A DNA stretch of 64,000 nucleotides from Pteria penguin (taxonomy: Eukaryota > Mollusca > Bivalvia > Pterioida > Pteriidae): the NCBI GenBank assembly GCA_035048485.1, contig CM068592.1, positions 30,192,001-30,256,000 of the forward strand, given 5' to 3'. Under the pieces are notes generated by a model. That model was given only the letters and a program-made list of their open reading frames with translations. It made no database searches and was not told the origin of the DNA. Shown here in pieces: positions 37,601-48,906 of the stretch (position 1 is its first letter; every line of letters starts with the position of its first letter). Position numbers and translations under genes: made by a program.

Positions 37601-39325
37601 TAAGAATCAAATAATGATATTACTGTAGTGAAAACCAACAGATCAGCTTCCACTTCTTAATTCAAGTGTCTTTCCGGCCTACGTCGGAGTCTCAACAACA
37701 TTACAACTAAGCTTTTTATGTAATGTCTTTTTGAGTCCATATTTCTGCTTGTTCGCCCATAGTGGTTTCTGTCATAAGGCGGAGTCTTTTTCTTTTTTTT
37801 TCTTTCATAGCGATCTATATTTTAATGATAGATTCAGCAATCATTTACTGGTAATCACGTCATGGTCATCTTGCTTTCCGTATGTCAATCTGTCTCTTAT
37901 AGATTCTGTCCGAGTTATAACTGTTTAACCCAAAACTTCAAGAGTAAACATGTGAATCAAAATGTTCATGAAATTAAATGTATTGGAAATTCCATCAACG
38001 TAATTTTGAAATGTAACATTGCAACAGAACAACGAGCAGCCCAATGTTGTGGTGACTATCCGGTCTCAAAACAACGTCCCAGTTCTTGATTGGCCACCAC
38101 TGTAACTTTGACTTATATACAACCTTGGGTAAGGTAAGGTATGATCCGTGCAGTATCAACAAAAACTGTGTGAAATTTTATCCAGATCGAACAAAGCAGC
38201 GAAAAGGAATGCTAAAACATGATTTTACAATTACAATTATGACCTTGACTTGACCTTAACTTTATATTACCTTGGTTCAAAGCCATTTCCCACCCTTCGG
38301 GCATGAACAACAAAGTCAATCAAGTAAAAAACAATCCTGATCTAAGTCAATAGAAAAAAATAGTTACCAGAAGGACACGAATTTTTGAACTTGACCGTGC
38401 AGTTACCGGTCCTGACACACATTTGGGTCGAGGACAATAATTTTGTGTAGTATTAGCCAAATCCAAGTTATCATTGTAAAATTCTGGTTAAGACACGGAT
38501 ATTGATTATGTGTTCACTGTACACTTGACCCACATGATAAGACCTTGGTCAGGTTCAATATCGAGGTACATGTGTATCATTAAATCATTGATAATAATTG
38601 TGTGAAGCGTAATCCAAATACAAGTTCATTGTAATAGTATAGGCACGAATTTTGAAATATGTGCAATGTGACATTGACCTTAGAGATACGGCCTTGGTTA
38701 ACTGTCACGACAGACTCTTATGTCATTGATAATAAATGCATGAAGTATAATCATTATGCAATGTAGCAGAAAGAAGTTATATCCCGATGTCGACTTGAAC
38801 AGTTCAGCGGACATACCATAGATACAGACAGACTGATAGGTAAAGAGAAAGACGGTACTTTCAAACTTGTAGAAGATTCCTATATACCCATCACAAACTT
38901 TTTTGCAGATGTATAATTAATAACATTGATAAATACAAATGTCGCCTACCGACCATAGTTGTCTCCAAACCACAAGTTTGATTTTGGTATCAAAGTCATA
39001 TAAATTACTTGTCATTCAAAGGTTATGATCAAGGTTTAATTTCTTTAAAAGCAGGCCGAACTCCAAGGTCATCTGCTTTGATGTCATTTGTAAGAACTTC
39101 AAAAATGGAGTGTCTATTTCTCACGATTCAAAAGATATGGCGAATGTTAAAGTTGACACCAGGCAAACCAACAGATAGGACAAAACGATATGCCCCCAAT
39201 ATTTTGATCCTGGGGTATAAAAATAGGTTTAGTTGGTATAATTTGCGCCTTGCTTTGTGTCAATGTTTAAATTGGTACCCGTGGCTACAGGCCTGTTCCC
39301 GTGGTCGTTATCTTGGCATAGCCTA
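37601..39325. other. No gene; GACCTTGAC-type repeat tract
   Basis: 38090-38720 holds scattered GACCTTGACTTGACC, ACCTTGG and GACATTGACC blocks like those at 16661-16900. The ORF at 39009-39410 lies across repeats and shows no domain. Confidence 0.55.
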
Positions 39326-39327
39326 TA

Positions 39328-39785
39328 CAGTGATGCTCCGTTTATCCGGACACGTTTCTCCCCAGCCAATTTTTCTCGATAAACGGATTTTCGGGATAAC
39401 CGGATCGTAGTACATTAGATGTTGAAGAATCTAATTCCTTGATGATAGAAGGAGTGCATATACGATAAAACACAAGTAAATGTATACACGTTTTATGCGT
39501 TTAATTTGCATACGAAAAATATATTTCTATTCAAGTACGTACTAGTATTAATACATTAACATCATTTGTAAATTGCACATTAATTTCAGCAAAACTTCTA
39601 AAACTCTACTTGGTTTTTAAACTCAATGTCCTCTATCTAAATGTTGACAGTCGCCTTTGTCTATACCTCGCGCTTGACTAATTTCACTTCTATAGCGATC
39701 GGATTGAGTGTTTATCTAATATCCTGCTCTGTTATACACATTTAGCATTGAAAACAATTTATGTCCGGATAAATGTATACAATGT
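39328..39785. mobile_element. Possible non-autonomous pogo/Tigger-like element
   Basis: The left end CAGTGATGCTCCGTTTATCC sits next to TA and resembles termini of pogo-type Tc1/mariner elements, with a second internal ATAAACGGATTTTCGGG. A weak right end, TGTCCGGATAAATG, occurs at 39762. Only about 12 bases match as inverted repeat, so the right boundary is tentative. No transposase is present. Confidence 0.42.
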
Positions 39786-40139
39786 ACATGTTTTAAATAT
39801 AAAAATTCTATATAACTATAAAACAGAGCAATAACTAAAAGTTAAAAGTAATCTACAAAATAATGTATTGAGCATTGATTAACACTAAGTAAGGATACGT
39901 TATCAATATTCGATCTCTGATAGAAGAGTGACGCTTCCTAGAGTATGGTTTCAATTTAAAGCTTCCATATTTAATTAACAATGTAAGCTGTGAAGTCAAG
40001 CCACTTTTATTTACTATCATTCAAATAACAGTATGGACTCGTCGGTATTTAAATAGTTTGTTAGTTAATTTCTTTGTTTACTGTTTAACGTCAAATGGTG
40101 ACACCTCGATTGTTGCACGTATTTGGTGACGACATCTGA

Positions 40140-40375
40140 CTGATGGAGGATACACAATTTTGGACATTTGCAACGGATCCACCCAAAGCATTGAGGGATC
40201 TTTAACGTGCTACGTCTACCGTGACACCACACATCGGTTTTTATTTATTGTCTCATCTGAAAGACAGACAATGGCATGACCTGAGAGGGACTAGAACACG
40301 CACGACATCCCTGTTGTGGGCGACCACTGGCCAGAGATTAGCTCCGCCCGGTTATGTCACTCCAATACGACAATA
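40140..40375. repeat. Dispersed repeat (TTTAACGTGCTACG type)
   Basis: The sequence GGATCTTTAACGTGCTACG, then CTCATCTGAAAGACAGACAATG, then GGGACTAGAACACGC follows the layout of a repeat that I recall as common in marine invertebrates. No second copy is in this window. Confidence 0.4.
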
Positions 40376-40499
40376 AAATATTGTCAGTTCTAAACAAGGG
40401 TGTTACAATATCAATCCTTTATACACTGTTAAAAGTAGAATAACGTGGCAACGACGTCGCTTTATTGTTAAAACGACAAAGTATGTCATGGACACGACG

Positions 40500-40730
40500 T
40501 GATATATTGTTTCCGGGGGAGGGGGGGGGGGGGGTCTGGCTATGCGGGAACGACTCAGTCTATATCTAGTTATAGAGCGAGCCTTCCCCGAGGGAAGTTT
40601 TGTTCTAGAATGAGACCCCCTTCCCCATCTCGAAATCTCACTCTAGAGTAGGACTGTCTGGGGGAAATCTCACTCTAGAGTAGGACGTCGGGGACGTCTG
40701 GCTATCGGGGAATGCTCACTCTATAACATC
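40500..40730. repeat. G run and CTCTAGAG-type repeats
   Basis: A G run (about 40513-40534) is followed by two direct AATCTCACTCTAGAGTAGGAC units and two GTCTGGCTAT-CGGGGAA-like units. Same type as 37440-37600. Confidence 0.8.
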
Positions 40731-40948
40731 GGAGTATTTACTTCCTGAACTTGAAGAGTTTTTGCGGGACGATTGCGGGACTCTTAATTCTCCTGAGTCT
40801 AATTTGGAATCGCATTTGTCTGAACATAACATTGTACACGATATTGTACTTTTCATACGCCAGTCATGAGACGGGATGTGTTATGTTATGACGTTGTCCG
40901 TCCATCCTTGCGTGCATGCGTCCCTCCGTCATGTTTTCCGGATTTTTT

Positions 40949-41610
40949 GTACCAGTTCGCATTTCGGTATGATTGCTTTGGTTCTGCTACAGTTACGGCC
41001 CTTGAACTTTGAAAATTTTCAAAGATTTTACAGTTTTCCGCACTTTTTTCTGCAGTCTTTAAAGTATTGAATTAAAATTTAATATATTACTTTATATCAA
41101 TGAGGGTCAGTACCAGTTCGCATTTCGCTACGATTACATTGGATTTGCTAGAGTTATGTCCCTTGAACTGAGAAATTTTCAAGGATTTTACAGTGTTCCG
41201 GATATCTTTATTAAGTGTTTCAAAGTATTGGATTGTAACTTTTACAGTTTTCCGCACTTTTTTCTGCAATCTTTAAAAGGTATTGGAATAAAACTTCGTA
41301 TATCATTGAGGGTCAATGCCAGTTCGCATTTGGGTATGATTGCTTTCTTTTTGCCGGAGTTATTGGCCCTTGAACTTTGATATTGTCAAAGATTTTACAG
41401 TTTCCGCACTTTTTTCTGCAGTCTTTAAAGGTATTGGATTAAAAATTAATATATTACTTTATAGCAATGAGGGGCAGTACCAATTTACATTTCGGTATGA
41501 TTGCTTTGGATTTGCTAGAGTTATGTCCCTTGAACTGAGAAATTTTCAAGGATTTTACAGTGTTCCGGATATCTTTATTAAGTGTTTCAAAGTATTGGAT
41601 TGTAACTTGG
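40949..41610. repeat. Satellite-like tandem repeat, about 161 bp
   Basis: Unit starts lie near 40949, 41110, 41316 and 41477, each with a CAGTTCGCATTTCGGTATGA-like head. Each carries CCCTTGAACT, TTTTCAA-GGATTTTACAG and TTCCG cores. The spacing is 161, 206 and 161; the second unit has about 45 extra bases. The ORFs here all read through the repeat and show no domain. Confidence 0.9.
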
Positions 41611-41999
41611 CCATTCATTTAAACTGATCCTTTAAGCTAAGCGACGGGCGTATTATGCAACGCTAGGCGTTGCCCTTGTTTCCATTAACTTCGAGATAAG
41701 ATGTGTTTAATACTTCGGTGCTTCTTCGTTGTTTACTTTCTGTTCATTTATTTGAATGTTTCATTCATACCATTAATTATGCTTTGATTGATGGTGTGTG
41801 CAATAATGAAGATTCTTATTTGATCGTGAATGATTGATTGTGAGATGACGTGACATCATAACGATGAGACGTAAATGATGAATTAAGTGATGAGATCGTG
41901 TAATAACATGGCAAGAAAACTTCCGCTAATCCCGCTGTAAATGATTTGCTGATATATCCATTAGGTCTCCACAAAACGTTTTTGGTTTATGAGACTCTA
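41611..41999. other. No gene recognised
   Basis: Begins with AAGCGACGGGCGTATTATGC, next to the satellite end. Otherwise featureless. Confidence 0.5.
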
Positions 42000-42150
42000 G
42001 AATCACCTCGAGTCCCAGATTTAAAGATATCAGTCAAGGGTGACATACTTCGACATAATCCCAACCGAGGCATTTGTCTCGGTTGGGATTATGTCGAAGT
42101 ATGTCGTGCGAGACTGATATCTTTCGAGCTGGAAGGAGAGGTAATTCTTG
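42000..42150. repeat. Long near-perfect hairpin (inverted repeat)
   Basis: The inner stem is 28 perfect base pairs (42042-42069 with 42078-42105) around an 8-base loop GCATTTGT. A symmetric 6x6 internal loop separates it from a 13-bp perfect stem (42023-42035 with 42112-42124). Weaker pairing continues outward to about 42000 and 42150. A 73-residue frame (41946-42167) crosses it but has no domain and is probably incidental. It could be a fresh foldback element, a hairpin RNA precursor or a MITE end pair. Confidence 0.9.
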
Positions 42151-42850
42151 ATTCTTTTCCTCGCTAATTTACCTTTAAATTAATGCCTATTTTATCTTGT
42201 TCTAAACAGAAAACGTAAAAAAACATGATGGAGCAGCGTGACGTCACAGGTACGCCCTGTGCTATATCGATAATCCAGATCGAGTGATCTAGAACCACAC
42301 TTCCGGTGAACACCACAATATATATGATATAAAATTGCGCATTAAAGGTTCATTGAAGCATCTTATGAAACATGACCTGAATTTTAACTAAACATCAGAA
42401 GTAAAATATTGACAGTATTATAGATTATACTATCTGCATTTTGTTGTAATAAACAATTTTACACGAAATAAAGCAATTTTAATGCGTATTTCATTGCGGA
42501 AATAACAATTCAAAGTATTCTAATGTCTCTAGTTTTCATTTAAATTTTACATCAAAATGTACTTGACTTGCTGAAAATAAAAATTAAAAAAAATTGTATG
42601 CATGTAGCGGGTCTACCCTCCCCAAATCCCCACCACAATACATCATCAAAGTCTGAAGCTGATATATATAAAGATTTAACTTAGAGAGATTTTGTTTCCT
42701 TTTGTTTACACTTGATAAATGCCAAATGACTTAAAATTTGTGGACATTTTCTTGTTACGTAGAAGTTATATGTACTTCACTTAATTTATCACACTCCCGA
42801 AAATTTACTATGATGAAACTGGAACTGAAAACATTTTTTAATGTGGAAAT
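42151..42850. other. No gene recognised
   Basis: AT-rich sequence without readable domains. Confidence 0.5.
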
Positions 42851-43720
42851 TTGACTCTGTTCGTTATTTAATGACCCCACCCACGCATGAAAAAGTGACC
42901 CTCGCATGAAAATGTGACCCTCGTTGAAAATTGACCCGCAGTGGAGGGTCAGTTTTTAACGTTAAAAATTGATTCTTGCGTATAATGCTCCCTTGAAATA
43001 TGCAGTTCACACTGTATACTTCCTGTTTGCACAAGGGTCACTTACAGCATGGTCTACATTTTACGTTGGATAATGACATCATATTATGCATATGCATGCC
43101 AATTTCGATCTCATTAGACGCGTTGATATTTCATTAGCTATAAGCACATTGCGTGTTTTTATTGAATAAAAAGTGTTATTTTTTTGCAGAGACAGTGCAA
43201 GGATTATAATTGAGTGAGGGAAAGGGGGGGGGGTCATATTTCAATATTAATTCATGACTATATATGATAAATCTTCGAACTCCTGCCTAAAGTATAGTTG
43301 TGACTTTAATAAACTTTAATTTAACTTGAAAACTTGTTATTAGACGTGGGGTCAAATTTCAACATTAAAAACGACCCCATGTCGAGATAATCTCCTTGTT
43401 ACAATACAAGTATTTAGCTAAGTACACTATGTGATTTTGTTGGATAAAAAGTGATAATTTGCAGAAACGATCCAGGGATTATAACTAGCTAGGGATTGGG
43501 GGGGGGGGGGTGTTCATATTTCAACATTAATTCATGACTCCAAATGAAAAAAAAAACATCGAATTCCTGCTTAAGATATAGTGTAACTTGAAAGCTTTTT
43601 ATTAGAGGTAAGGTCAAATATCAACATTAAAAAACGACCTCATGTCGAAACAACCACCGTATTACGTGTATTTAGTTGTGTACAATTTCTGTTTTTGTCG
43701 AATAACATGCGCCATTTTGC
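42851..43720. repeat. GGGTCA/TGACCC foldback and 265-bp tandem repeat
   Basis: 42880-42960 has several TGACCC blocks, including TTGACCCGCAGTGGAGGGTC. From 43184 a unit repeats with starts at 43184, 43459 and 43717 (spacing 275 and 258). Each full unit holds a G run followed by a CATATTTCAA-ATTAATTCATGACT core. It then has a GGGGTCAAATTTCAAC...GACCCC hairpin. Related sequence is at 49700-49860. Confidence 0.82.
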
Positions 43721-45108
43721 AAAGACGGTGGAGTTATAACTGTTCTTTGTGTGCTAATTAATGAGTTTTGTAATAAAATGTTTCTGAACACAATATGAAG
43801 GACAATCACAGACCACGCTAGTACAAGGATACGCTAATATAATGTATATCTAAAACATTAACCTTCAGCATTTTGCGTGAAAATTAGGTAGCGCTAAGAG
43901 AATTACACATACAGCGATTCATTGTTCAAAGATGAAAAAGTTTGTCAAGGAATTTAAATCATCGAGGGCTTTTGGACAGACGGACACAAAGCGGCGTTTA
44001 GATGATTATTCCAACTTGCCTGTACTTTAAACGTTTTACGATGTGGTATGTTCAGGGAGTGACAATTTTCTGCACGAAAAGATGCGGAAAATAATACTAT
44101 TAAAAGTTGACATACTTATATTAGATGTCATGCCTCGACAATTTGTTATCCACATCTTGCTGTAAAGGACACGGTACTACACTAAGACCACATATAGTAC
44201 ATGCCTATCAAAAGTCGCCTTGCTGTTTAACGGAAAGACCAGTGGAATACATGCATGTTTTGACAATTGTATGAAATAATAGGTCTCAATACTGCTTTAT
44301 TTTTATAAACCAATAAAATAGAACAGCTCTGATACAAATATTTATGTTTTTATACGTTGATGTTATTTTTTAAGTACAAATGGGGTTGAATGACAATGCT
44401 AAAAGCTGTACGTTTGTCGGACAAAAAAAAAATAAAAAATAGGAGTATCCTGAAGGCAACATATCGGGAGTTTCTTTACGCTATTTATCCAACTGGCACT
44501 ACAACTATATGTATTGATTTTAACTCTGAAGCTGCAGCAAAAATAATAAACGTGTACATCCCCAAATTTTCCACGTTTGTTAGGGCATTAATCACGATTA
44601 ATATATGACATAGGATGCATTCATTTGACAGCCCTTCCCAGTGAAACACCTCTAGCTTTTGCCAGAAAACATATTAAAACTTCAAAAGTTTCCATTTTTT
44701 TTGGTGATTATCTGCACACTGACGTATACAAACATTTTCGTGTCCAACCCTCCTATAAGCAGAGAATAATATATCTAAAAACATAAAAATTCACAATATC
44801 CATTTAGAAAAATGTCAAATGAAAGTCAACTTAATATAAAGAAAACATGCTGCTGGCATATACGATTTATAGTACAACAAAAACAATTATAAAAAGTTGA
44901 AAAGGTTAGAATAGTGAAAACGTTAGTCATTCTAAGAACGTCACTTCGCGTGTAAATGTAGAACAGAAGTTTACTTATTACTAGAAACAGTTTACACCCA
45001 ATGCTGTGCAAAGTCCTCCTCGTCACAAAGAAGGTTGAATATGTTTGGGTCCATTTGCTTTGCAATGAGTTCAGTTCCTGGTATTTTGTAGTGTTGGTCC
45101 TTGAAATT
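43721..45108. other. No gene recognised
   Basis: Region downstream (minus sense) of the Ginger-like gene. A 72-residue plus-strand ORF at 44390-44608 has no recognised domain. Confidence 0.5.
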
Positions 45109-45764
45109 TTACACATAAATTTTGTCTGGGCTTGTGTCCATGACTAAGGCACCAGAGAGGACATTGTGAGATACGTACATATGAAAACGATTGGGAATAT
45201 AGTTTCCTATAGATATATATGGGGATCGACTGAAGAGGTCATCCACAACATCCAATACCGGCTCGAAGCGGTCATACCGGTTTTGTGTATATACGTTTTT
45301 ATCTGCTGGGGAAATAAATTGGACCGAACTTTGTCCAGCACTGTTTTCGCCATACGTGCAATAGACAAAGAAATTAGTTTTCACAATTGTAGCAAATGCA
45401 ATTATTTCAACGTCCGTTCCCCACTTTCCGCTTTTCCACATCTCTGATCGATCCATATAATGGGAAAAGCTCTCGTCTGTATAGCCTTCAAAATGCCAGA
45501 GTGTGTTATCATATAGTTTATAACGCATTGTCTCAATTGTGTATGATAACTTTGTACCCCGAACAAAATGTAGCTAAATGTTCTGAATAAGCAATTGCCA
45601 TCTTCTCTCATTTTGACAATTTTAGTTGGTCGCACATAAATGGTGACTGGTCTTTTGTGAACTGGTGAGTGATACTTTCTTACTTTGATTCCAAAGACAC
45701 CACTCTTTTCGTTTTGCCATTTGGATTCAACTGGCTCGAAATAGATGTTCATCTTCATTGTCAT
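45109..45764 (-). pseudogene. OTU-like cysteine protease domain of the Ginger-like gene
   Basis: Two overlapping minus-strand frames (45764-45402 and 45528-45109) join by a one-base frameshift near 45505-45512. The first holds DGNCLFRTFSYILFG (Asp and catalytic Cys at residues 55 and 58 of the frame) and the LRQCVINYM helix. The second holds SHYMDRSEMWKSGKWGTDVE, which is the conserved W-G-T/D segment, and ends with NRFHMYV. The His there is the likely catalytic His. OTU proteins are deubiquitinating cysteine proteases; their role in transposons is unknown. No poly-A signal was sought past 45109. Confidence 0.8.
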
Positions 45765-45869
45765 TATCTAAGTATGGTTTTCGTTTCTTAAAGGGAATGT
45801 GATCTTCTTCTTGTCTTTTGTGTATATATAGTTTAGAAACGCTTGTACGAGTTTCCTGAATGAGTTCTC

Positions 45870-46090
45870 CGCTAGCGTGTCATATGTGATTTGGTACTTC
45901 GTCATCGTGTCCTGTGTGAATTGGTTCTCTGTCATCGTGTCCTATGTGACTTGGAACTCTGCTAAGGTTTCCTACATGACTTGATACTCCGCTAGCGTGT
46001 CCTTGTTGACTTAGTACTCCGTCATGTCCTGCGTGTCTTGATACTCCGTCATCATCCCCTGCGTGACTAGATATTCAATCACTGTGGCTT
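45870..46090 (-). repeat. 33-bp coding minisatellite between GPY and OTU domains
   Basis: Six to seven 33-bp units encode an 11-residue repeat like EYQVTQDTMTE. All four stops in it (three visible as TAA or TAG at the Gln position) are one C-to-T change away from CAA or CAG. It links the integrase and protease parts. Confidence 0.75.
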
Positions 46091-46099
46091 ATGTTGCTT

Positions 46100-46881
46100 G
46101 GCAGTTGGATGCGTCATGTTGGCTTTCTTTACTTGGTTTTGCATGTTGTGATCTGATGTATGCCTTTAGCCGATTGCCATTAATAGTGACCAGCTTGCCT
46201 TTCAAGCGATAACAACCATTATCCAACACTACATGCACAATGTACGGGCCCGTCTAAAACGGATCTAATTTCCAACTTTTTATGGTCAGTTTTCGCGTGT
46301 CATGCAGTAATACTTCATCTCCCGTCTTAAACGAACATGACTGTAGCTTTTTATCATGATGTTTCTTTTGTTTTGCTTGCTTAATTTTGACTGCCTATGC
46401 TGAGACAATTTCAGAAATGTGTCAACTCTCTCATCAATGTCCGCCCCTGTTCCCAAAGTAGACGTTAGCTTCATATCAATGGGAAGACGAGCTTTCCTAC
46501 CATAGACAAGAAAGAAGGGGGTTTGCTTCGTTGCACTGTGCTCCGCTGTTCTGTAGACAAATAAGACGTATGGTATGTTTGTGTACCAGTAATTCTGGTT
46601 TTCGTTGACATAATGAACCAGCATATTGGAGAGGGTACAGGTAAATCTTTCGGTTTGTGGGTGGTATGGAGATGCGACCTTGTTCGTTATTCCCATTTTT
46701 TTTTTTTTTTTTGCAAAAGAGATAATTTAGTTGATTACAGAATTCTCTGCCTCGGGTACTCCATGAGTGCAGACAAACTGAAACAACACGCGTATTACTG
46801 TCTCTGCACTTTTATCTGGGATTGCTTATGCATCCACCCACTTGGTGAGATACTCCGTAAAAACAAGGATGTATTTATTCC
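46100..46881 (-). pseudogene. Ginger-like transposase exon C: integrase core and GPY motif
   Basis: After an acceptor-like TTTCAG the sequence reads GNKYILVFTEYLTKWVDA, a stop, AIPDKSAET and THGVPE. It then reads QLNYLFCKK-like residues and MGITNKVASPYHPQTERF, the end of the catalytic core, then YGRKARLPID. A further piece reads TGPYIVHVVLDNGCYRL (GPY motif, 46245-46195). A 20-base poly-A expansion near 46695 replaces the Lys codons of the CKKMGI stretch. The NGLVER part of the usual HPQT box is deleted, and so is the second catalytic Asp region. A 46286-46696 open frame covers the last part of the core. Confidence 0.75.
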
Positions 46882-46889
46882 CTGAAACA

Positions 46890-48274
46890 GAACAAAAGAT
46901 ATCATACATGTAGTATAACATGCATGTTGATCATCCATATAAGCCTGTATTTCAAGTAAACATTAATTCATTCCTTCCCTTATTCATTAGTTAATTAAAA
47001 TCGATACCCTAAGTGAACAGAATACAATTACATACATAACTGCTGGTAGATTAGATCAACGAAGGAGGATATATAGACGGAGGGGATAACCAATCTCGGT
47101 TACAGTGACATAATGGCAGATCTTTATTTGATCTTCTTTTTTTATCTTCTTTTTTTATCAAAAGAGGTTCGTAAAAAGGAATACAGGCATAAATTACTTA
47201 AAACTCAATCTCAATCTCATACTAAATTGTTTGGATTTATCCATCATCATTACTGATAACAAGATAAGGGTCATTTTCCAACGGAGTTTTAAGGTTTCAA
47301 AACAAACCAGAACAGTCCTGATGGGACGAATCCTCCGCCCTCCTCGCAGCATAAGCTGACGATGTCCTGACCTTTGCTATGTGATTTGGTGTAATTTCTG
47401 ATACGCCTTTGTATTAAAGCATAATAGAAAATAACTGTGATCTTTGAATCAGATCCAAGTTAAGGTTATGGTCTTATTGACCGGGTATAAGTACTAATTT
47501 AGTCGTAACTTCACTGTGACATTGGCCTTACATATATGGCCGTACTTCGAAATCCTGGCCCACCCTTCGACTCTAGTAAATATGTTTGAAATCCATGCAG
47601 ACAGTAACAAGTTATGATGGACGAGCTGATTCTTATAAACTCTTCCCTAACTGTGTTTGCTGAGGGTATAAAATAAAATCAAAACAACTTTCATTGGTAG
47701 TGGGGGAAGGTGCTCCGCTTACCTTAGCACAGCTCTGTCGTAAAGAACTAAACCCTCTAGAAAGACAGTTTAAGTGTTAAGAAAATCATTCACTTAATTG
47801 TGCCCAAACTACTTATCACAAAAAATTCAACAGACAAGCAAAATCAACAATTAAGCTCCCCCTCTCCCGAAACAAGTTTGACCTTAGACAGGCTTGAACG
47901 GGGTCAAAGGTAATGGTCATGACATGATATCATTGGAGTCTTGTCACAAGGATTGTTATCATCAGTAAAAACCATCAAATTTGAGGTAGATCAAAGCAAG
48001 CAGTCATAAAAAATACTGTAGAAATAAGGAAATTGCCGCCAAAATTTGACGAATGAAATTCCATAAATTCAGGTAAAATATCGAACTTTAAATAAACGTC
48101 TACAAAATACAGAAGTTTGAAGTAATTCACAGAAAGAGTGGACGGCAAACATTTGTATGCCATGATAAGTATAAAAAAGCAATATCACCTATTCGAATAG
48201 GTGATATCACTTGAATGAATCAATAACCAAATGGCACCCCGTATGTATATGTATGTCACAACACAGATGCTTAC
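46890..48274. other. Intron-like DNA with GACC repeats
   Basis: Between the Ginger-like exon pieces. It holds GACCTTAGACAGG and related blocks (47440-47950) and a T-rich duplication at 47135-47158. No coding is recognised. Confidence 0.5.
48182..48207. repeat. Perfect 26-bp palindrome
   Basis: The half-site ATATCACCTATTC is followed directly by its exact reverse complement, with no spacer, centred on TTCGAA. Confidence 0.97.
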
Positions 48275-48373
48275 TATTTTGGTTTCTTCAAGCATTTCTA
48301 TTGGGTCCATTCCGACTTTAGTGAAGGCTTCGGCTGACACTGGTATTGGATGTACATGTAGTGGCTTCTGCAT
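48275..48373 (-). pseudogene. Ginger-like transposase exon B: LHPIPV linker
   Basis: Encodes 33 residues including PLHVHPIPVSAEAFTKVGMD, the characteristic stretch just before the integrase catalytic core in Gypsy and Ginger integrases. It is preceded by an acceptor-like CTGTAG and followed by a donor-like GTAAGC. A perfect 26-bp palindrome lies in the adjoining intron-like DNA at 48182-48207. Confidence 0.66.
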
Positions 48374-48671
48374 CTACAGTTTTATTGATATAACTTTAAG
48401 CAAACCAACCACCTGCAGAAAACTGCAAAATCTGACAGACAGACAAGACAGACAGTCAAAGATAAATGCAATATTCCCCGAGGAGAAAGAATATTTAAGA
48501 GACATCTATATATTAATGTTCAAGTTAAATTGCCTTTTTCATGTATAATGAATATTTTCGATCGCGTTGGAGCTATGCAGTGAAAGCGGTTCCACCAGTC
48601 TGATCGTCCTACTAAAACACATGTTTGCCCATTTTAGAAAAAAAAGATAGACCAATACAACATGCACTTAC

Positions 48672-48906
48672 GTTTTATTAATTCCGAGATGCCCACCATG
48701 CGTTTCAGTGTGTGTACTTTTGAGTACATCTTTCAGCTACTCATCATTTAAAACTCTCTTATCGTCCTTGTACAGAACTCTGCATTCATTAAAATAATAA
48801 GCTTTACAAAGTCTTCTAAAGTTTCGTTTTTGATGCCTGGTATTTACCCACACGGATACTTCTTTGCTGAGAGATACTGAATAATTTCTGCTGTTGTACA
48901 CTCCAT
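48672..48906 (-). pseudogene. Ginger-like transposase exon A: N-terminus and H2C2 zinc finger
   Basis: Starts at an ATG (48904-48906) with MECTTAEIIQYLSAKKYP. A one-base deletion near 48850 shifts the frame to VWVNTRHQKRNFRRLCKAYY and CRVLYKDDKRVLNDE. An in-frame TGA then replaces a residue before LKDVLKSTHTETHGGHLGIN. The last block is the H-x-H/GGHLG half of the integrase zinc-binding domain, and the KYP...CKAYY stretch matches the YPYY region noted in Ginger1 proteins. The exon ends at a consensus donor, GTAAGT, read on the minus strand from 48671. The rest of the zinc finger (paired Cys) should be in a following exon but is not seen. Confidence 0.72.

Larger units (their letters stand above)
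45109..48906 (-). mobile_element. Ginger1-type transposase gene (integrase + OTU), decayed, intron-like gaps
   Basis: Minus-strand pieces read in order as a Gypsy-integrase-like transposase with an OTU protease at the C-terminus. That order is reported for Ginger1 cut-and-paste DNA transposons. Pieces are: N-terminal part with H2C2 zinc finger (48906-48672), a short linker exon (48373-48275), integrase core with GPY motif (46881-46100), an 11-residue repeat (46090-45870) and the OTU domain (45764-45109). Gaps between pieces start with GTAAGT or GTAAGC and end in TAG or TTTCAG, so they look like introns. Frameshifts and stops show it is no longer functional. Terminal inverted repeats were not identified. 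Alternatives are a Gypsy LTR fragment (no reverse transcriptase or LTR seen) or a dead domesticated integrase gene. Confidence 0.75.

Noticed and set aside
45166..45590. Plus-strand ORFs over the OTU region
   Set aside because: Antisense shadows of the OTU domain frames.
46286..46696. Gypsy LTR retrotransposon integrase
   Set aside because: The core matches Gypsy-like integrases, but an OTU domain follows, gaps look like introns, and no reverse transcriptase or LTR was seen; Ginger1 fits better.
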